DNA of 64,000 nucleotides from Mesorhizobium sp. M2D.F.Ca.ET.226.01.1.1 (lineage in GTDB: Bacteria > Pseudomonadota > Alphaproteobacteria > Rhizobiales > Rhizobiaceae), in assembly GCF_004022705.2 (NCBI RefSeq), contig NZ_RZOY02000014.1:1-64000 (forward strand), given 5' to 3'. The notes under the pieces were generated by a model. That model was not told the DNA's origin and did no database searches. It was given only the letters and a program-made list of their open reading frames with translations. The translations under genes were made by a program, and so were the position numbers. The number at the start of each line of letters is the position of its first letter. Within the stretch, counting starts at the first letter, position 1. Below, one piece after another: positions 38,376 through 47,109 of this stretch.

Positions 38376-38975
38376 GGAAGCCTCGCTTGGTCCTTTGGTT
38401 GCAGACCCAGACCGCTGAAGCACCGGAAAAACCTGCTCTCGCTGCCGGGGAAGCCCGCATGAGTGGATCGAGCGATCTGGCATGATGAGAAGTCCTGAGG
38501 ACCGGCTTTTACGTTTGGCATGAGAGAGGTGCCGCGCACTGACCAAGGTAATTCGGCAACAGTGAAGCATGTATGCGCTGTTAAATGCCATATACAAAGT
38601 TTATATGGAAAATAGTACCTATAAATGTGCAAACGTTCAATTTGTCCAAGTAAAATTCGAGACATAGTTGCATAAAAGCAACGTCTAATTTATATAGCTC
38701 TGAAAGATAAACTTTGCCCTTGCGCAAATGGGAGCCATGGGTAGCTTCGCGCTGCGAAGAATGCACTGCGATGTGCGTCCGTTTCGGTCGTCGGGGCAAA
38801 GATGGTCGTCAATCGACGTTCTTCCCCTTTTTGTTGAGAGGCACCAGGTTGAGGCCGCGAGACGGCTGCTAGTTCGCATGCGTGCGAAAACGCAATACAT
38901 CGCAGTTCTCCAAACTTCATGTCTTCAACGCTCTTTCGGCGGCCTGTTGAGGGAATCCTATTGGGAAAGCCACCT
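38376..38975. other. Leader region of the HTH gene, with an AT-rich part
   Basis: No gene recognised. Bases 38581-38835 are AT-rich and are related to 39705-39930 in front of the porin. Shared parts are gttcaatttgt-caagtaa, an -atgca-tgcgatg-gc- dyad element and atcgacgt-ct-ccctttt. Both copies probably contain a promoter. Confidence 0.45.
38619..38835. repeat. Paired leader repeat, copy 1 (copy 2 at 39705-39930)
   Basis: Copy 1 has GTTCAATTTGTCCAAGTAA at 38633-38651 and AATGCACTGCGATGTGCGTC at 38760-38779. Copy 2 has GTTCAATTTGTGCAAGTAA and GATGCATCGCGATGCGCATC at corresponding distances. The second element in copy 2 contains the perfect palindrome GCATCGCGATGC. Confidence 0.6.
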
Positions 38976-39632
38976 ATGTCCGGACCGAGTGATCTTGCGG
39001 ATGAAAAACGCCAGAGCGAGCTTTCAAGCTTTGTCTTGAAGGAGGTGCAGCGCATTCTTGCCCAATGCGATGAGGCAAAGCAGGGCGACAAGGCTGCTGG
39101 CGCGCTTTCGGGTTCTCCTTCCGACAACTCGACCGCCGTGGTCGCCGAATTTCTTGGCAGACTCGAGGCCGAAGCAGCGCGACGGCTGGATGCTCAGGCG
39201 TGTGAGATCGCTTCGCGACCGCGGCCCGCCGATCATCCCCTTGGGCATCCGCTTCTGAAAGATCATCCCAGAGAAGGCGCCCGCATTGCTGAGTGGGCCG
39301 GTCCAGTTGCGGGGTCGACGCATCTCGAGAGACGTTTTGGAATACCGCGGTCAACGCTACATTGGTGGCAGCGGCACAATGATGTGGTTGCCTTTCGCAG
39401 AGGCTCCCGCAAGCATGTATTTCCCCTGGCTCAGTTCATCGACGGCAGGCCTATGCCCGGAATCCGGGAGGTCCTTTCCTCGATCTCCGATCCCAGACTG
39501 GCTTGGCTGTGGCTGATCAGCCCGTCGCCTCTGCTCAAGGGTCGTGTTCCTGTCGAATTGCTCAGGGAAGGCATGAACACAGAAGCTGTTGCGTCGGCCG
39601 CCCAGGCTATTTCTCTGATTGGATCTATCTGA
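38976..39632 (+). CDS. HTH protein with an Xre/MbcA/ParS antitoxin-like C-terminus, function unknown
   Basis: About 218 residues from ATG 38976 (the frame is open from 38919). Residues 1-100 are polar, perhaps helical. Then THLERRFGIPRSTLHWWQRHN resembles a MerR-like or recombination-directionality HTH, and the C-terminal SDPRLAWLWLISPSPLLKGR VPVELLREG resembles the toxin-binding segment of Xre/MbcA/ParS antitoxins (W...P.P.L.G..P.E.L). No toxin gene is adjacent. It lies between two related leader regions, one before itself and one before the porin, so it could bind both. The family call is tentative. Confidence 0.6.
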   Translation: MSGPSDLADEKRQSELSSFVLKEVQRILAQCDEAKQGDKAAGALSGSPSDNSTAVVAEFLGRLEAEAARRLDAQACEIASRPRPADHPLGHPLLKDHPREGARIAEWAGPVAGSTHLERRFGIPRSTLHWWQRHNDVVAFRRGSRKHVFPLAQFIDGRPMPGIREVLSSISDPRLAWLWLISPSPLLKGRVPVELLREGMNTEAVASAAQAISLIGSI

Positions 39633-39704
39633 CGATTCGTCGGCGTCGTTGGCTGTTCGCGCACGCTCGATGTGGCCGCAAGCAGTGAATGTGCCAATTG
39701 TGCG

Positions 39705-39930
39705 GTTTGTACAAATGTATAGTTGTTCAATTTGTGCAAGTAATAACGGCTATTTAGTGATAAAAATACAACTAATACTGGTACATATTGCAGTGGAACG
39801 GAATTTGAACTTGCGCTATTCCGCCCGGTGAATAGCGTTCGAACCGGGAAGGATGCATCGCGATGCGCATCTTTTTCGATCGTGGGGATAGGGAACGGTT
39901 CGTCTATCGACGTCCTCGCCCTTTTCAAAT
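39705..39930. repeat. Paired leader repeat, copy 2, upstream of the porin gene
   Basis: Related to 38619-38835. It ends about 20 bp before the porin ATG and so covers its promoter and untranslated leader. GCATCGCGATGC (39855-39866) is a perfect palindrome and a candidate binding site. Confidence 0.6.
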
Positions 39931-39948
39931 CATTCAAGGAGATCAAGT

Positions 39949-41100
39949 ATGAACATCAAGAGCCTACTTCTCGGCTCCGCTGCGGCCCTGATCGCAGTTT
40001 CCGGTGCGCGCGCCGCCGACGCCGTCGTCGTCGCCGAGCCGGAACCGGCTGAATACGTCAAGATCTGCGACGTCTACGGCGCTGGCTACTTCTACATCCC
40101 CGGCACCGAAACCTGCCTGCGCATTGGCGGCTATGTCCGTTACGACATCAGCGCTGGCGATGTCGGCAGCTTCGATGGCGCACGTTCGACAGACGTTCTC
40201 AACGGCAAGGACCAGGGCACCTGGCACAAGAACGCCCGCTTCGCGCTGAAGACCTGGACCGGCCAGGAAACTGAGCTCGGCACGTTGAAGACCTACACCC
40301 AGACGAAATTCAACTTCGGCAACAGCGCCTACTACGCTGGCGAAGACGGCAATCAGGCCCACAACAAGGGCGTTACGATGGATTTTGCCTGGATCCAGCT
40401 TGGTGGGCTCCGGGTCGGTTTGGATGATTCGGCCTTTGACTCGTTCATCGGCTATGCCGGCAACGTTCTCAACGACACCATCGTTCCTTATGGTGATTTC
40501 TCCACGAACCTCATCCAGTACAACTTTGATGCCGGCAACGGCTTCTCGGCCGTGATCTCGCTCGAAGAAGGTTCGGTCGACGTCAATAATGTCTTCTACG
40601 TGGGCACGATCGACAGCTATGTTCCGCATGTCGTCGGCGGTGTGAAGTACACGCAGGGCTGGGGTGCCATCGCCGGCGTCGTCGCCTATGACAGCAACTA
40701 CGAAGAATGGGCCGGCAAGGTTCGAGCTGACTTCAACGTGACCAGCGAGCTGTCGCTGTTCGCCATGTTCGGCTACGGCACCGACAAGAATTCGCTCGAT
40801 TTCGCAAGCGGTCGCGACTTCTACAAGCAGTGGGGCGGTCACTGGGCCTGGTGGGCCGGCGGTACCTACAAGTTCAATCCCAAGACGTCGTTCAACCTGC
40901 AGGTTTCGGGTGACCAGGACAAGAACTATGGCGTGGCGGCTAACGTCGCTTACGACGTCGTCCCCGGTCTCACGGTCACCGCGGAAGTTGACTACGATCA
41001 CTACGGTCACTTCAACGACGGCACGCCGTTCGGCAACTGGACCGCTGCCGACAAGAAGAACAGCATCGGCGGCCTCCTCCGCTTCCAGCGCTCGTTCTGA
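39949..41100 (+). CDS. Outer membrane porin, Omp25/RopA (Porin_2) family
   Basis: 383 residues with a Sec signal peptide (MNIKSLLLGSAAALIAVSG, cleavage after ARA). The mature part opens with EYVKICDVYGAGYFYIPGTE and CLRIGGYVRYDI, typical of Rhizobiales porins, and closes with GLLRFQRSF, whose terminal Phe is the BAM recognition signal. It would form a trimeric 16-strand beta-barrel for diffusion of small solutes. RBS CAAGGAG is 7 bp before the ATG. A strong terminator lies at 41244-41273. Its GC-rich, regular codon use contrasts with the broken genes to the left. Confidence 0.94.
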   Translation: MNIKSLLLGSAAALIAVSGARAADAVVVAEPEPAEYVKICDVYGAGYFYIPGTETCLRIGGYVRYDISAGDVGSFDGARSTDVLNGKDQGTWHKNARFALKTWTGQETELGTLKTYTQTKFNFGNSAYYAGEDGNQAHNKGVTMDFAWIQLGGLRVGLDDSAFDSFIGYAGNVLNDTIVPYGDFSTNLIQYNFDAGNGFSAVISLEEGSVDVNNVFYVGTIDSYVPHVVGGVKYTQGWGAIAGVVAYDSNYEEWAGKVRADFNVTSELSLFAMFGYGTDKNSLDFASGRDFYKQWGGHWAWWAGGTYKFNPKTSFNLQVSGDQDKNYGVAANVAYDVVPGLTVTAEVDYDHYGHFNDGTPFGNWTAADKKNSIGGLLRFQRSF

Positions 41101-41243
41101 GGATTGAAGGGCCGTTCGCCGCGTTCGAAGCGGTAACTGCGAGCCTTCAATTTGTGGCTGAACCATTGTGGTGAGGCTTGAAGAAATTGTCGGGGAAGTG
41201 CTTGATCACGGACCTCCAATCCGAGCATTTCGTCGATGAGAAG

Positions 41244-41273
41244 GGGCGCCCTGTTCCCGGGCGCCCTTTTTTT
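41244..41273 (+). terminator. Rho-independent terminator of the porin gene
   Basis: Perfect 8-bp stem GGGCGCCC (41244-41251) and GGGCGCCC (41259-41266; self-complementary arms), 7-base loop, followed by seven T. It lies 144 bp after the porin stop. Confidence 0.88.
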
Positions 41274-41299
41274 GCGGGTCGTCATCAGACTCGCGTGAG

Positions 41300-41887
41300 C
41301 GAGACAGATCGGCAGCATCCGGCCGCAAGCCGGTAGCGCATCGCATTGATCACCTCACCCTCGAGCGGACGGCTCAACGCTCAGATCAGTTCCCATGCCT
41401 GGTCCGTCAGATTTGGACGAGTGGCACTGGTTTTCTCGGCGATCTTTGCCATCTGGCCGAGCTTGCGACCTCATAAACCACCGCGCCGAAGGGACATTTG
41501 CAACTAGCCGGCATAGGGGCGCCCGCGCGCCTTGTGGCGCGCGCCGGGTGCTCGTGAACCGAGCCCGCTTGTCTTCGGCAAGCTCAGGCGGTCTCGGCCC
41601 TGCGGCTTCGCCCCCTGGCGAGAGGCAGCCTTTCGGCTGCTGACGGTCGCCGGCCTCTCGGCCGGCGTGGTTTTTTGTGCTGGCCTTCCCCGGTGGCGCG
41701 GGGTGGGCGGCACTCCCTTCTAGGCCCGCCGCGGCATCCCGCAACCCTTCGCTTGCCGCTCCGGGTCCTCCTCTTCGTTCCGGTCCTTCGGATGCGGTTC
41801 GCCTTTGACGTCGGGCCTTTCCGGTCGCTTTCGCCGCCCACCCCGCTTCCGGGGAGGGCGCGGAATTGAAGAGCGGAGGACCAGACG
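41300..41887. other. Left flank and leader of the mobilisation module
   Basis: No gene recognised. It is very GC-rich with several hairpins, one with a T-run at 41648-41676. A purine-rich GGAGGA site precedes ATG 41888. A minus-strand frame at 41355-41897 is composition noise. This may hold the element's regulatory leader; no att site or oriT could be identified by eye. Confidence 0.4.
41648..41676 (+). terminator. Terminator-like hairpin ahead of the ardC-like gene
   Basis: CGCCGGCC (41648-41655), loop TCTC, GGCCGGCG (41660-41667), then tgg and six T. It lies 210 bp before the ardC-like ATG, so it may attenuate transcription into the module or end a short leader transcript. Confidence 0.6.
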
Positions 41888-42850
41888 ATGCGTGCAAACA
41901 GCAAGCGTTCCGGCAGCCGAAAGGCTGGCGCGGGCAGCGGCGGGCGCACGGGTGCCAGCCTTTATCAGGAAATCACCGACCGCATCATCGCCGAACTGGA
42001 GCGCGGCACCGTGCCATGGGTCAAGCCATGGGGCAGCGCAAAGGCCGGCCTCGGCCTGCCGAAGAACGCGGCCAGCGGGCGCGCCTATTCCGGCATCAAT
42101 ATCCTGATCCTTTGGGGCGCGGTCATCGAGCGCGGTTTCTGTAGCCAGAACTGGCTCACCTTCCGCCAGGCGCTTGCGCTTGGCGGCAATGTCAGGAAGG
42201 GCGAACACGGCACCACCATCGTCCATGCCGACCGCTTTGTTCCCAAGGACGAGAAGGAACGCGCCAAGGCCGATGGTGACGAGCCGCAGGCGGTGCCTTA
42301 TCTGAAGCGCTTCACCGTCTTCAATGTCGCGCAGTGCGACAACCTGCCCGACCACCTCTATGCCGCCGCCCAACCGCTGCCAGAACGCGAGATGATCCCG
42401 CAGGCCGAGGCGCTGATTCATGCAACCGGCGCTGACTTTCGCATCGGCTGCGATCGCGCTTTCTACATGCCGGGCAGCGACTTCATTCAGGTGCCGCCGC
42501 AGCCCGCTTTCTTCCACCAGATCGACTATTACCGCAGCTGCTTCCACGAGCTTGGCCACTGGACCGGACACCCGACGCGGCTTGCGCGCGATCTTTCCGG
42601 TTCGTTCGGCTGCAAGGCCTATGCGCGCGAGGAACTGGTCGCCGAAATCGCCGCCGCCTTTGTCTGTACCACGCTCGGCATCGAGCCGACCGTGCGCCAT
42701 GCCGACTACATCGGCTCATGGCTGACGGTGCTGCGCGAGGACAACCGCGCCATCTTCCGCGCCGCCAGCTACGCCTCGAAAGCCGCCGATTTCCTGCTCG
42801 GCGCTAACGCCGATGCCCAAGGCAGCGATCAGCAGGAGATCGCGGCATGA
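41888..42850 (+). CDS. ArdC-like antirestriction/ssDNA-binding protein with zincin metallopeptidase domain
   Basis: 320 residues. The N-terminal DUF1738/ArdC_N domain (about 22-160) begins SLYQEITDRIIAELERGTVP WVKPW; the C-terminal zincin-like domain has the HELGH motif at residues 220-224 and a downstream Glu in AREELVAEIAAAF. Relatives protect incoming plasmid DNA from restriction after conjugation. It is the first gene of the module and is followed by a small ORF overlapping its stop. Confidence 0.92.
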   Translation: MRANSKRSGSRKAGAGSGGRTGASLYQEITDRIIAELERGTVPWVKPWGSAKAGLGLPKNAASGRAYSGINILILWGAVIERGFCSQNWLTFRQALALGGNVRKGEHGTTIVHADRFVPKDEKERAKADGDEPQAVPYLKRFTVFNVAQCDNLPDHLYAAAQPLPEREMIPQAEALIHATGADFRIGCDRAFYMPGSDFIQVPPQPAFFHQIDYYRSCFHELGHWTGHPTRLARDLSGSFGCKAYAREELVAEIAAAFVCTTLGIEPTVRHADYIGSWLTVLREDNRAIFRAASYASKAADFLLGANADAQGSDQQEIAA

Positions 42851-43049
42851 GTGCGCGCAATCCCCAAACGCTGCCGACCGAGACGACGCCGGAAGGCGAC
42901 GAGACCCTCATTCCGGTGAGCGGCCCGTCAACACGCGCGACCGATTTTGCCTTCTCACGAACGCGCCGATGCGCCCGCGCGCGGAGCAGAAATCACCCGA
43001 TCTCGGCCTCTTGGACGAGTGCATACGCAACCAAACCGACCTGTTCTGA
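42847..43049 (+). CDS. Small conserved protein of the mobilisation module, possibly frameshifted
   Basis: ATG 42847 overlaps the ardC-like stop and reads MSARNPQTLPTETTPEGDET. A conserved-looking C-terminus, DRFCLLTNAPMRPRAEQK, DLGLLDECIRNQTDLF, lies in another frame and stops at 43047-43049. Joining the two needs one frame change near 42935. Small proteins with a similar end occur between ardC-like and DUF2958 genes in rhizobial elements, so one gene is likely; whether the shift is real or a sequence error cannot be told. Function unknown. Confidence 0.4.
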
Positions 43050-43063
43050 CAAGGAACTTTGCC

Positions 43064-43483
43064 ATGATCCTGATCACCGACGACCTTTGCGCCCAACTGC
43101 TCGCCAATGGCGCGGCCGACAAGGAAAACGACCATGTTCCGGTGCTGAAACTGTTCGATCCGACCGGGCCGGCGACCTGGCTTCTGACCGAACTCGATAT
43201 GGACGGCGACACACTGTTCGGGCTTTGCGACCTCGGATTCGGCTTTCCGGAACTCGGCAACGTCAGCCTTGCCGAACTTGAAAGCGTCAAGGGCCGGCTT
43301 GGGCTCGGCATCGAGCGCGACCTCTATTTTCAGGGGCGGTTTCCGCTCTCTGTCTATGCCGAAGCCGCGCGCCACGCCGGCCACATCACCGAGGAGGAGC
43401 GTCTGCTGCAACAGGCAGCAGACGGGCTTGCAAAACCCCATTCCGAGCTTCCGCCGGATACGGCGGAACAGACGCGCCGCTAG
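43064..43483 (+). CDS. DUF2958 family protein
   Basis: 139 residues from ATG 43064, chosen because the conserved MILITDDLCAQLLANG opens the family; the frame is open further upstream. Other marks: VPVLKLFDPTGPATWLLTEL, LFGLCDLGFGFPELGNVSL and LGLGIERDLYF. The function is unknown; family members are small cytoplasmic proteins of plasmids and integrative elements, usually near ardC and parB-like genes as here. An AAGGAA site precedes the start. Confidence 0.88.
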   Translation: MILITDDLCAQLLANGAADKENDHVPVLKLFDPTGPATWLLTELDMDGDTLFGLCDLGFGFPELGNVSLAELESVKGRLGLGIERDLYFQGRFPLSVYAEAARHAGHITEEERLLQQAADGLAKPHSELPPDTAEQTRR

Positions 43484-43562
43484 GTGCGAAAACCGTCCCG
43501 CCCGCGCCGGCCTCGTGGCCTTTGCGGCGGGGAAACCTCAACCAAACCGAAGGAGACAAATC

Positions 43563-45293
43563 ATGCAGCTTGCCCATATCCCAATTGATCGGTTGAACAT
43601 TTCCGCACTCAACATGCGCCACGGCAAACGCGCGCCGGATATCTCCGATATCCTGCCGTCCGTTCGCGCGCGCGGCGTCCTCGTGCCGCTTCTGGTGCGG
43701 CCCAACGGTTCGCCCGAAACCTTCGAGATCGTCGCCGGACGGCGACGCTATTTCGCCGCCAAATCGCTCGCCGACGAGCGCGGCGAAAGCGATGCCTTGC
43801 CCTGCGCCATCATGGAGGATGGCGACGACGCCGATGCGCTCGAAGCCTCGCTCATCGAAAACATCGCCCGCCTCGATCCCGACGAAGTCTCGCAATGGGA
43901 AACCTTCTCCCGTCTGATCCGCGAAGGCCGCGCCATTGCCGACATCGCAGCCACCTTCGGCCTCACCGAGCTTCAGGTGAAACGCGTTCTGGCGCTCGGC
44001 GAGCTTCTGCCCAAAATTCGCGAAGCCTACCGCCGCGAGGAAATTGACGCCGAGACGGCGCGCTATCTCACCATGGCGTCCAAAGCGCAGCAGAAGGACT
44101 GGCTGGCGCTTTATGCCGATCCCGAACAATACGCGCCGCGCGGCTTCCAGTTGAAGCAATGGCTGTTCGGCGGCCAGTCGATCTCCACCAAGGTGGCGCT
44201 GTTCGCCATAGAGGACTATCCCGGCCTCATCGTCTCCGACCTGTTCGGCGAGGACAGCTATTTTGCCGATGCCGACCTGTTCTGGCTAAAGCAGAACGAG
44301 GCGATTGCCGCCCGACGCGACGCCTATCTTGAGGCCGGATGGGCGCAAGTGAACGTGCTCGAACCCGGCCAGTATTTCCACTCATGGGACCACGAAAAGA
44401 CGCCGAAGAAAAAGGGCGGCAAGGTCGTCATTACCGTCTCGCATCGCGGCGAGGTCGAGTGTCACGAGGGCTGGCTGTCGCGCAAGGAAGCGCGCCGCGC
44501 CCGCGCCAATGAAGGGGGCGGCGAGCAGGAAGAACAGGTCGCAAAGCCGTCACGACCTGAACTCACCGGACCGATGCAGAACTATGTCGACCTGCACCGT
44601 CATGCCGCCGTGCGCACCGCGTTGCTCGACCATCCCGCCATTGCCCTGCGCCTCATGGTGGCGCATGCGATTGCCGGTTCAAGCCTGTGGCAGGTGCGCT
44701 GCGAGCCGCAGCGCGCCGCCAACGAGACGGTCGGCGCCAGCGTGGCGGCCTGCAAGGCCGAAGCCGCCTTTGCCGAAAAGCGGCGCGAGGTTTTGGCGCT
44801 GCTCGGGCAACCGGACGAGGACGGCGCGGTCGCAGGCGGCAATGGCGACGCCTTCGCCCTCGCCAGCGTCTTAGCAAAGCTGGTGGCGCTCTCCGACGAC
44901 GATGTCTTGCGCGTTCTCGCCATCGTCATGGCCGAGACGCTCGAAGCCGGCAGCGCCGTCATCGAGGCGCTCGGCAATCATCTGAATGTCGACATGTCCG
45001 CTTGCTGGCAGGCCGACGACGCGTTTTTCGAGTTGTTGCGCGACAGGGAAATCGCCAATCTGATGCTCGCCGATATCGGCGGCAAGCCTGTCGCCGACGG
45101 CAATGTTTCGGAGAAGGTGAAGACGCAAAAGAAGATCATCCGCGACTTTCTCGCGGGCGAGAACGGCAGGGAAAAAGTCGACGCCTGGCTGCCGCGCTGG
45201 ATGAAATTCCCTGCCCAAAGCTACACCAATCGCGGCGGCTTCCGCACCGCCGACCAGTGGGCCAAGGTACGGCACCTGTTCGTGTCGGAATAA
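43563..45293 (+). CDS. ParB/Srx-like nuclease-domain protein of conjugative elements
   Basis: 576 residues. The N-terminal ParB-like domain (about 1-110) has IPIDRLNISALNMRHGKRA, VLVPLLVRPNG, FEIVAGRRRYFAAK and ALEASLIENIARLDPDEVSQ; an HTH segment follows (IADIAATFGLTELQVKRVLA). The long C-terminal part is specific to these element proteins. They may regulate, or act as DNA-binding CTP switches or nicking proteins; chromosome partition is not implied, since no ParA is present. ATG 43563 has a GGAGAC site; homology starts there, although the frame is open from 43269. Confidence 0.88.
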   Translation: MQLAHIPIDRLNISALNMRHGKRAPDISDILPSVRARGVLVPLLVRPNGSPETFEIVAGRRRYFAAKSLADERGESDALPCAIMEDGDDADALEASLIENIARLDPDEVSQWETFSRLIREGRAIADIAATFGLTELQVKRVLALGELLPKIREAYRREEIDAETARYLTMASKAQQKDWLALYADPEQYAPRGFQLKQWLFGGQSISTKVALFAIEDYPGLIVSDLFGEDSYFADADLFWLKQNEAIAARRDAYLEAGWAQVNVLEPGQYFHSWDHEKTPKKKGGKVVITVSHRGEVECHEGWLSRKEARRARANEGGGEQEEQVAKPSRPELTGPMQNYVDLHRHAAVRTALLDHPAIALRLMVAHAIAGSSLWQVRCEPQRAANETVGASVAACKAEAAFAEKRREVLALLGQPDEDGAVAGGNGDAFALASVLAKLVALSDDDVLRVLAIVMAETLEAGSAVIEALGNHLNVDMSACWQADDAFFELLRDREIANLMLADIGGKPVADGNVSEKVKTQKKIIRDFLAGENGREKVDAWLPRWMKFPAQSYTNRGGFRTADQWAKVRHLFVSE

Positions 45294-45828
45294 TCGACCA
45301 AGCCCCAGGCGGCGGCACTTCGAGAGCCGCCGCTTGGGGCACCTTCTCGGGCGGTACCGGCCGCACTTTTGGGACTTTTCGGTGCGCACCGTACGCGCAA
45401 TCTCGACGTCAGTTCGATGCATCTCGCCAGCCCTGCGCCACGTGGGAATGCTCGCAGAGGCGCATCTCGGATAAGCACGTCCCCGCTGGCTGCGGTGTCT
45501 GAAGCCGTGCCAAGCTCGGTACCCGCCGCGCCGCCTGCTTGCCGTGTCAGCCGATCGCGCAACTGTCTCCCAAGCGTGTTTTAGGACCATTTCCCTGCGG
45601 CTGGCTTGTCGACCTATGGGCGATCCGGCCCGCCCGAAACCCTCGGCCGGCGGCTTTTTTCCCCGCCGCCTGCGGCGGCTCCTCGCGCCGCTTCGCTTCA
45701 AAAAAGCCGCCCGCTCGGGTCCTTCGCTGCCGCTGCGGCCCTATCGGGTTCAGGCGGGCCGGATGCGCCCATCACGGTCCGCCATCGCAGGGGAATGGTC
45801 CCCGGCGACAGCAAAACAGGAGACCAAC
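45294..45828. other. Long leader of the DUF736 gene with an extended hairpin
   Basis: No gene recognised. It contains the inverted repeat at 45649-45711. An ACAGGAGA ribosome site lies directly before ATG 45829. The left half shows no feature. Confidence 0.5.
45649..45711. promoter_or_regulatory. Long hairpin upstream of DUF736 (possible attenuator)
   Basis: GGCGGCTTTTTT (45649-45660) pairs perfectly with AAAAAAGCCGCC (45700-45711). The 39-base interval holds a second stem ccgccgcc/tgcggcgg. Both arms carry T or A runs, so the structure reads as a terminator in either direction. Confidence 0.6.
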
Positions 45829-46152
45829 ATGACCGCGATCGGATACGTCACCAAGCAGGACAATGGCGGCTACAAGGGCCAGCTCAAGACGCTCAGCGTC
45901 CGCGCCGACATCGACATCGTGCCCAACCAGGCCAAGAGCGCCGACACCCATCCCGACTTCCGGGTGCTGACCCAAGGCGTCGAAGTCGGCGCCGGCTGGA
46001 TCCGCATCGGCGAGGCTTCCGGCAAGGACTATGTGAGCCTCTCCATCGCCGCCCCGGAGTTCGGCCCGCGCAAGCTCTACGCCAATCTCGGCCGCGCCGC
46101 CGGCCAGGACGATGACGACACCTACGCCATTATCTGGAATCCCGTCGACTGA
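45829..46152 (+). CDS. DUF736 family protein
   Basis: 107 residues, complete: MTAIGYVTKQDNGGYKGQLK, then WIRIGEASGKDYVSLSIAAP and KLYANLGRAAGQDDDDTYAI to the end. DUF736 proteins are small, abundant on alphaproteobacterial plasmids and integrative elements, and their role is unknown. ATG 45829 has a GGAG site. The next gene, an HTH protein, is 152 bp downstream. Confidence 0.93.
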   Translation: MTAIGYVTKQDNGGYKGQLKTLSVRADIDIVPNQAKSADTHPDFRVLTQGVEVGAGWIRIGEASGKDYVSLSIAAPEFGPRKLYANLGRAAGQDDDDTYAIIWNPVD

Positions 46153-46303
46153 ACGGCGGACACTGGAGCCTCGCGCCGCAGCCGGCGCGGGGCTCACCTC
46201 AAAAAAAGCGGCGAAAACTCGCCCCCGACTCTTCGCCCGTCCCCGACGCGATCCCGCTCGCCCATCCTCGCCGTCGCTTCTCCTTGAAGACACGAGGATC
46301 ATC

Positions 46304-46564
46304 ATGGACGACGAAAACGAACGCGCCGCCCGCGCCAAGAAGGGCAGCCCGTTTCTGAACACAGCGCAAGCCGCCTTCTATATCGGGCTCTCCCAACGCA
46401 CGCTCGAAAAGATGCGGCTCAAGGGCGGCGGCCCGAAATTCCGCAAGCACGGCCGCTATGTCCGCTATCACATCGACGAGCTCGACGAATGGTCGAAAGG
46501 CCATCCCCAGGACGCTACTTCCGAGCACGGTTCCGCGCCGTCCGACGAGGGAGGCCAGTCGTGA
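46304..46564 (+). CDS. AlpA/excisionase-like helix-turn-helix protein
   Basis: 86 residues. FLNTAQAAFYIGLSQRTLEK is a winged HTH of the MerR/excisionase (helix_turn_helix_17) type, followed by GGGPKFRKHGRYVRYHIDEL and DEWSKGH, the typical beta-hairpin and end. Such proteins regulate transfer genes or act as recombination directionality factors. Its stop overlaps the GTG of traF (TCGTGA), so the two are coupled. Confidence 0.9.
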   Translation: MDDENERAARAKKGSPFLNTAQAAFYIGLSQRTLEKMRLKGGGPKFRKHGRYVRYHIDELDEWSKGHPQDATSEHGSAPSDEGGQS

Positions 46565-47109
46565 ACCGGAGCCCTTCCATCCGTCTGATCGGCAGCGCCT
46601 TGCGGCGCGTTCGCGCCCGCAAGACGATCGCCATTGCCGCGATTGGCCTCGGCCTTCTGGGCTTCACCACGCTCGCAAAACCCACGCCCTTGCTGGTCTG
46701 GAACGCCTCCGCCAGTGCGCCGGTCGGGCTTTATCGAGTCGCTGCCGGAGCCCCCGCGCGCGACGATCTCGTGCTCGTCCGCACGCCCGATTTCGTGGCC
46801 TATCTCGCCGACCAACGCGGCTATCTGCCCCGCAGTATACCGCTGGTTAAACGCCTTGCCGCGCTGCCCGGCGAGCATGTCTGCGCCTTCCACGACGCGA
46901 TCATCATCGGCGGCGACATCGTCGCGCGCCGGCTCAAGGTCGACGCCAAGGGCCGAACTTTGCCCTGGTGGAATGGCTGCCGGGCGCTCGGCCATAACGA
47001 GGTGTTCCTGCTCGGCAGTGAGACAAATCACTCCTTCGATAGTCGCTATTTCGGGCCGGTGTCGGCCGAAAATGTCATCGGGAGGCTCGTGCCGCTATGG
47101 ACCGAGTGA
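46561..47109 (+). CDS. traF: TraF-like conjugal transfer signal peptidase (S26 family)
   Basis: 182 residues from GTG 46561, which overlaps the preceding stop. One membrane helix near residues 25-42 (IAIAAIGLGLLGFTTLA). S26 catalytic motifs: Ser in SASAPVGLYR and Lys in PLVKRLAALPGEHVC; further family block FLLGSETNHSFDSRYFGPV. In RP4 TraF cyclises the pilin and is required for transfer. Its 3' end overlaps the next gene by 13 bp. No pilin or trb genes are in the window. Confidence 0.92.
   Translation: MNRSPSIRLIGSALRRVRARKTIAIAAIGLGLLGFTTLAKPTPLLVWNASASAPVGLYRVAAGAPARDDLVLVRTPDFVAYLADQRGYLPRSIPLVKRLAALPGEHVCAFHDAIIIGGDIVARRLKVDAKGRTLPWWNGCRALGHNEVFLLGSETNHSFDSRYFGPVSAENVIGRLVPLWTE

Noticed and set aside
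39964-41166. 400-codon open frame on the minus strand
   Set aside because: Antisense to a clear porin with signal peptide and C-terminal Phe; no ribosome site.
43563-45293. ParB as evidence of a plasmid partition locus
   Set aside because: No ParA and no parS-like sites are present; the domain arrangement is that of integrative-element ParB-like proteins.
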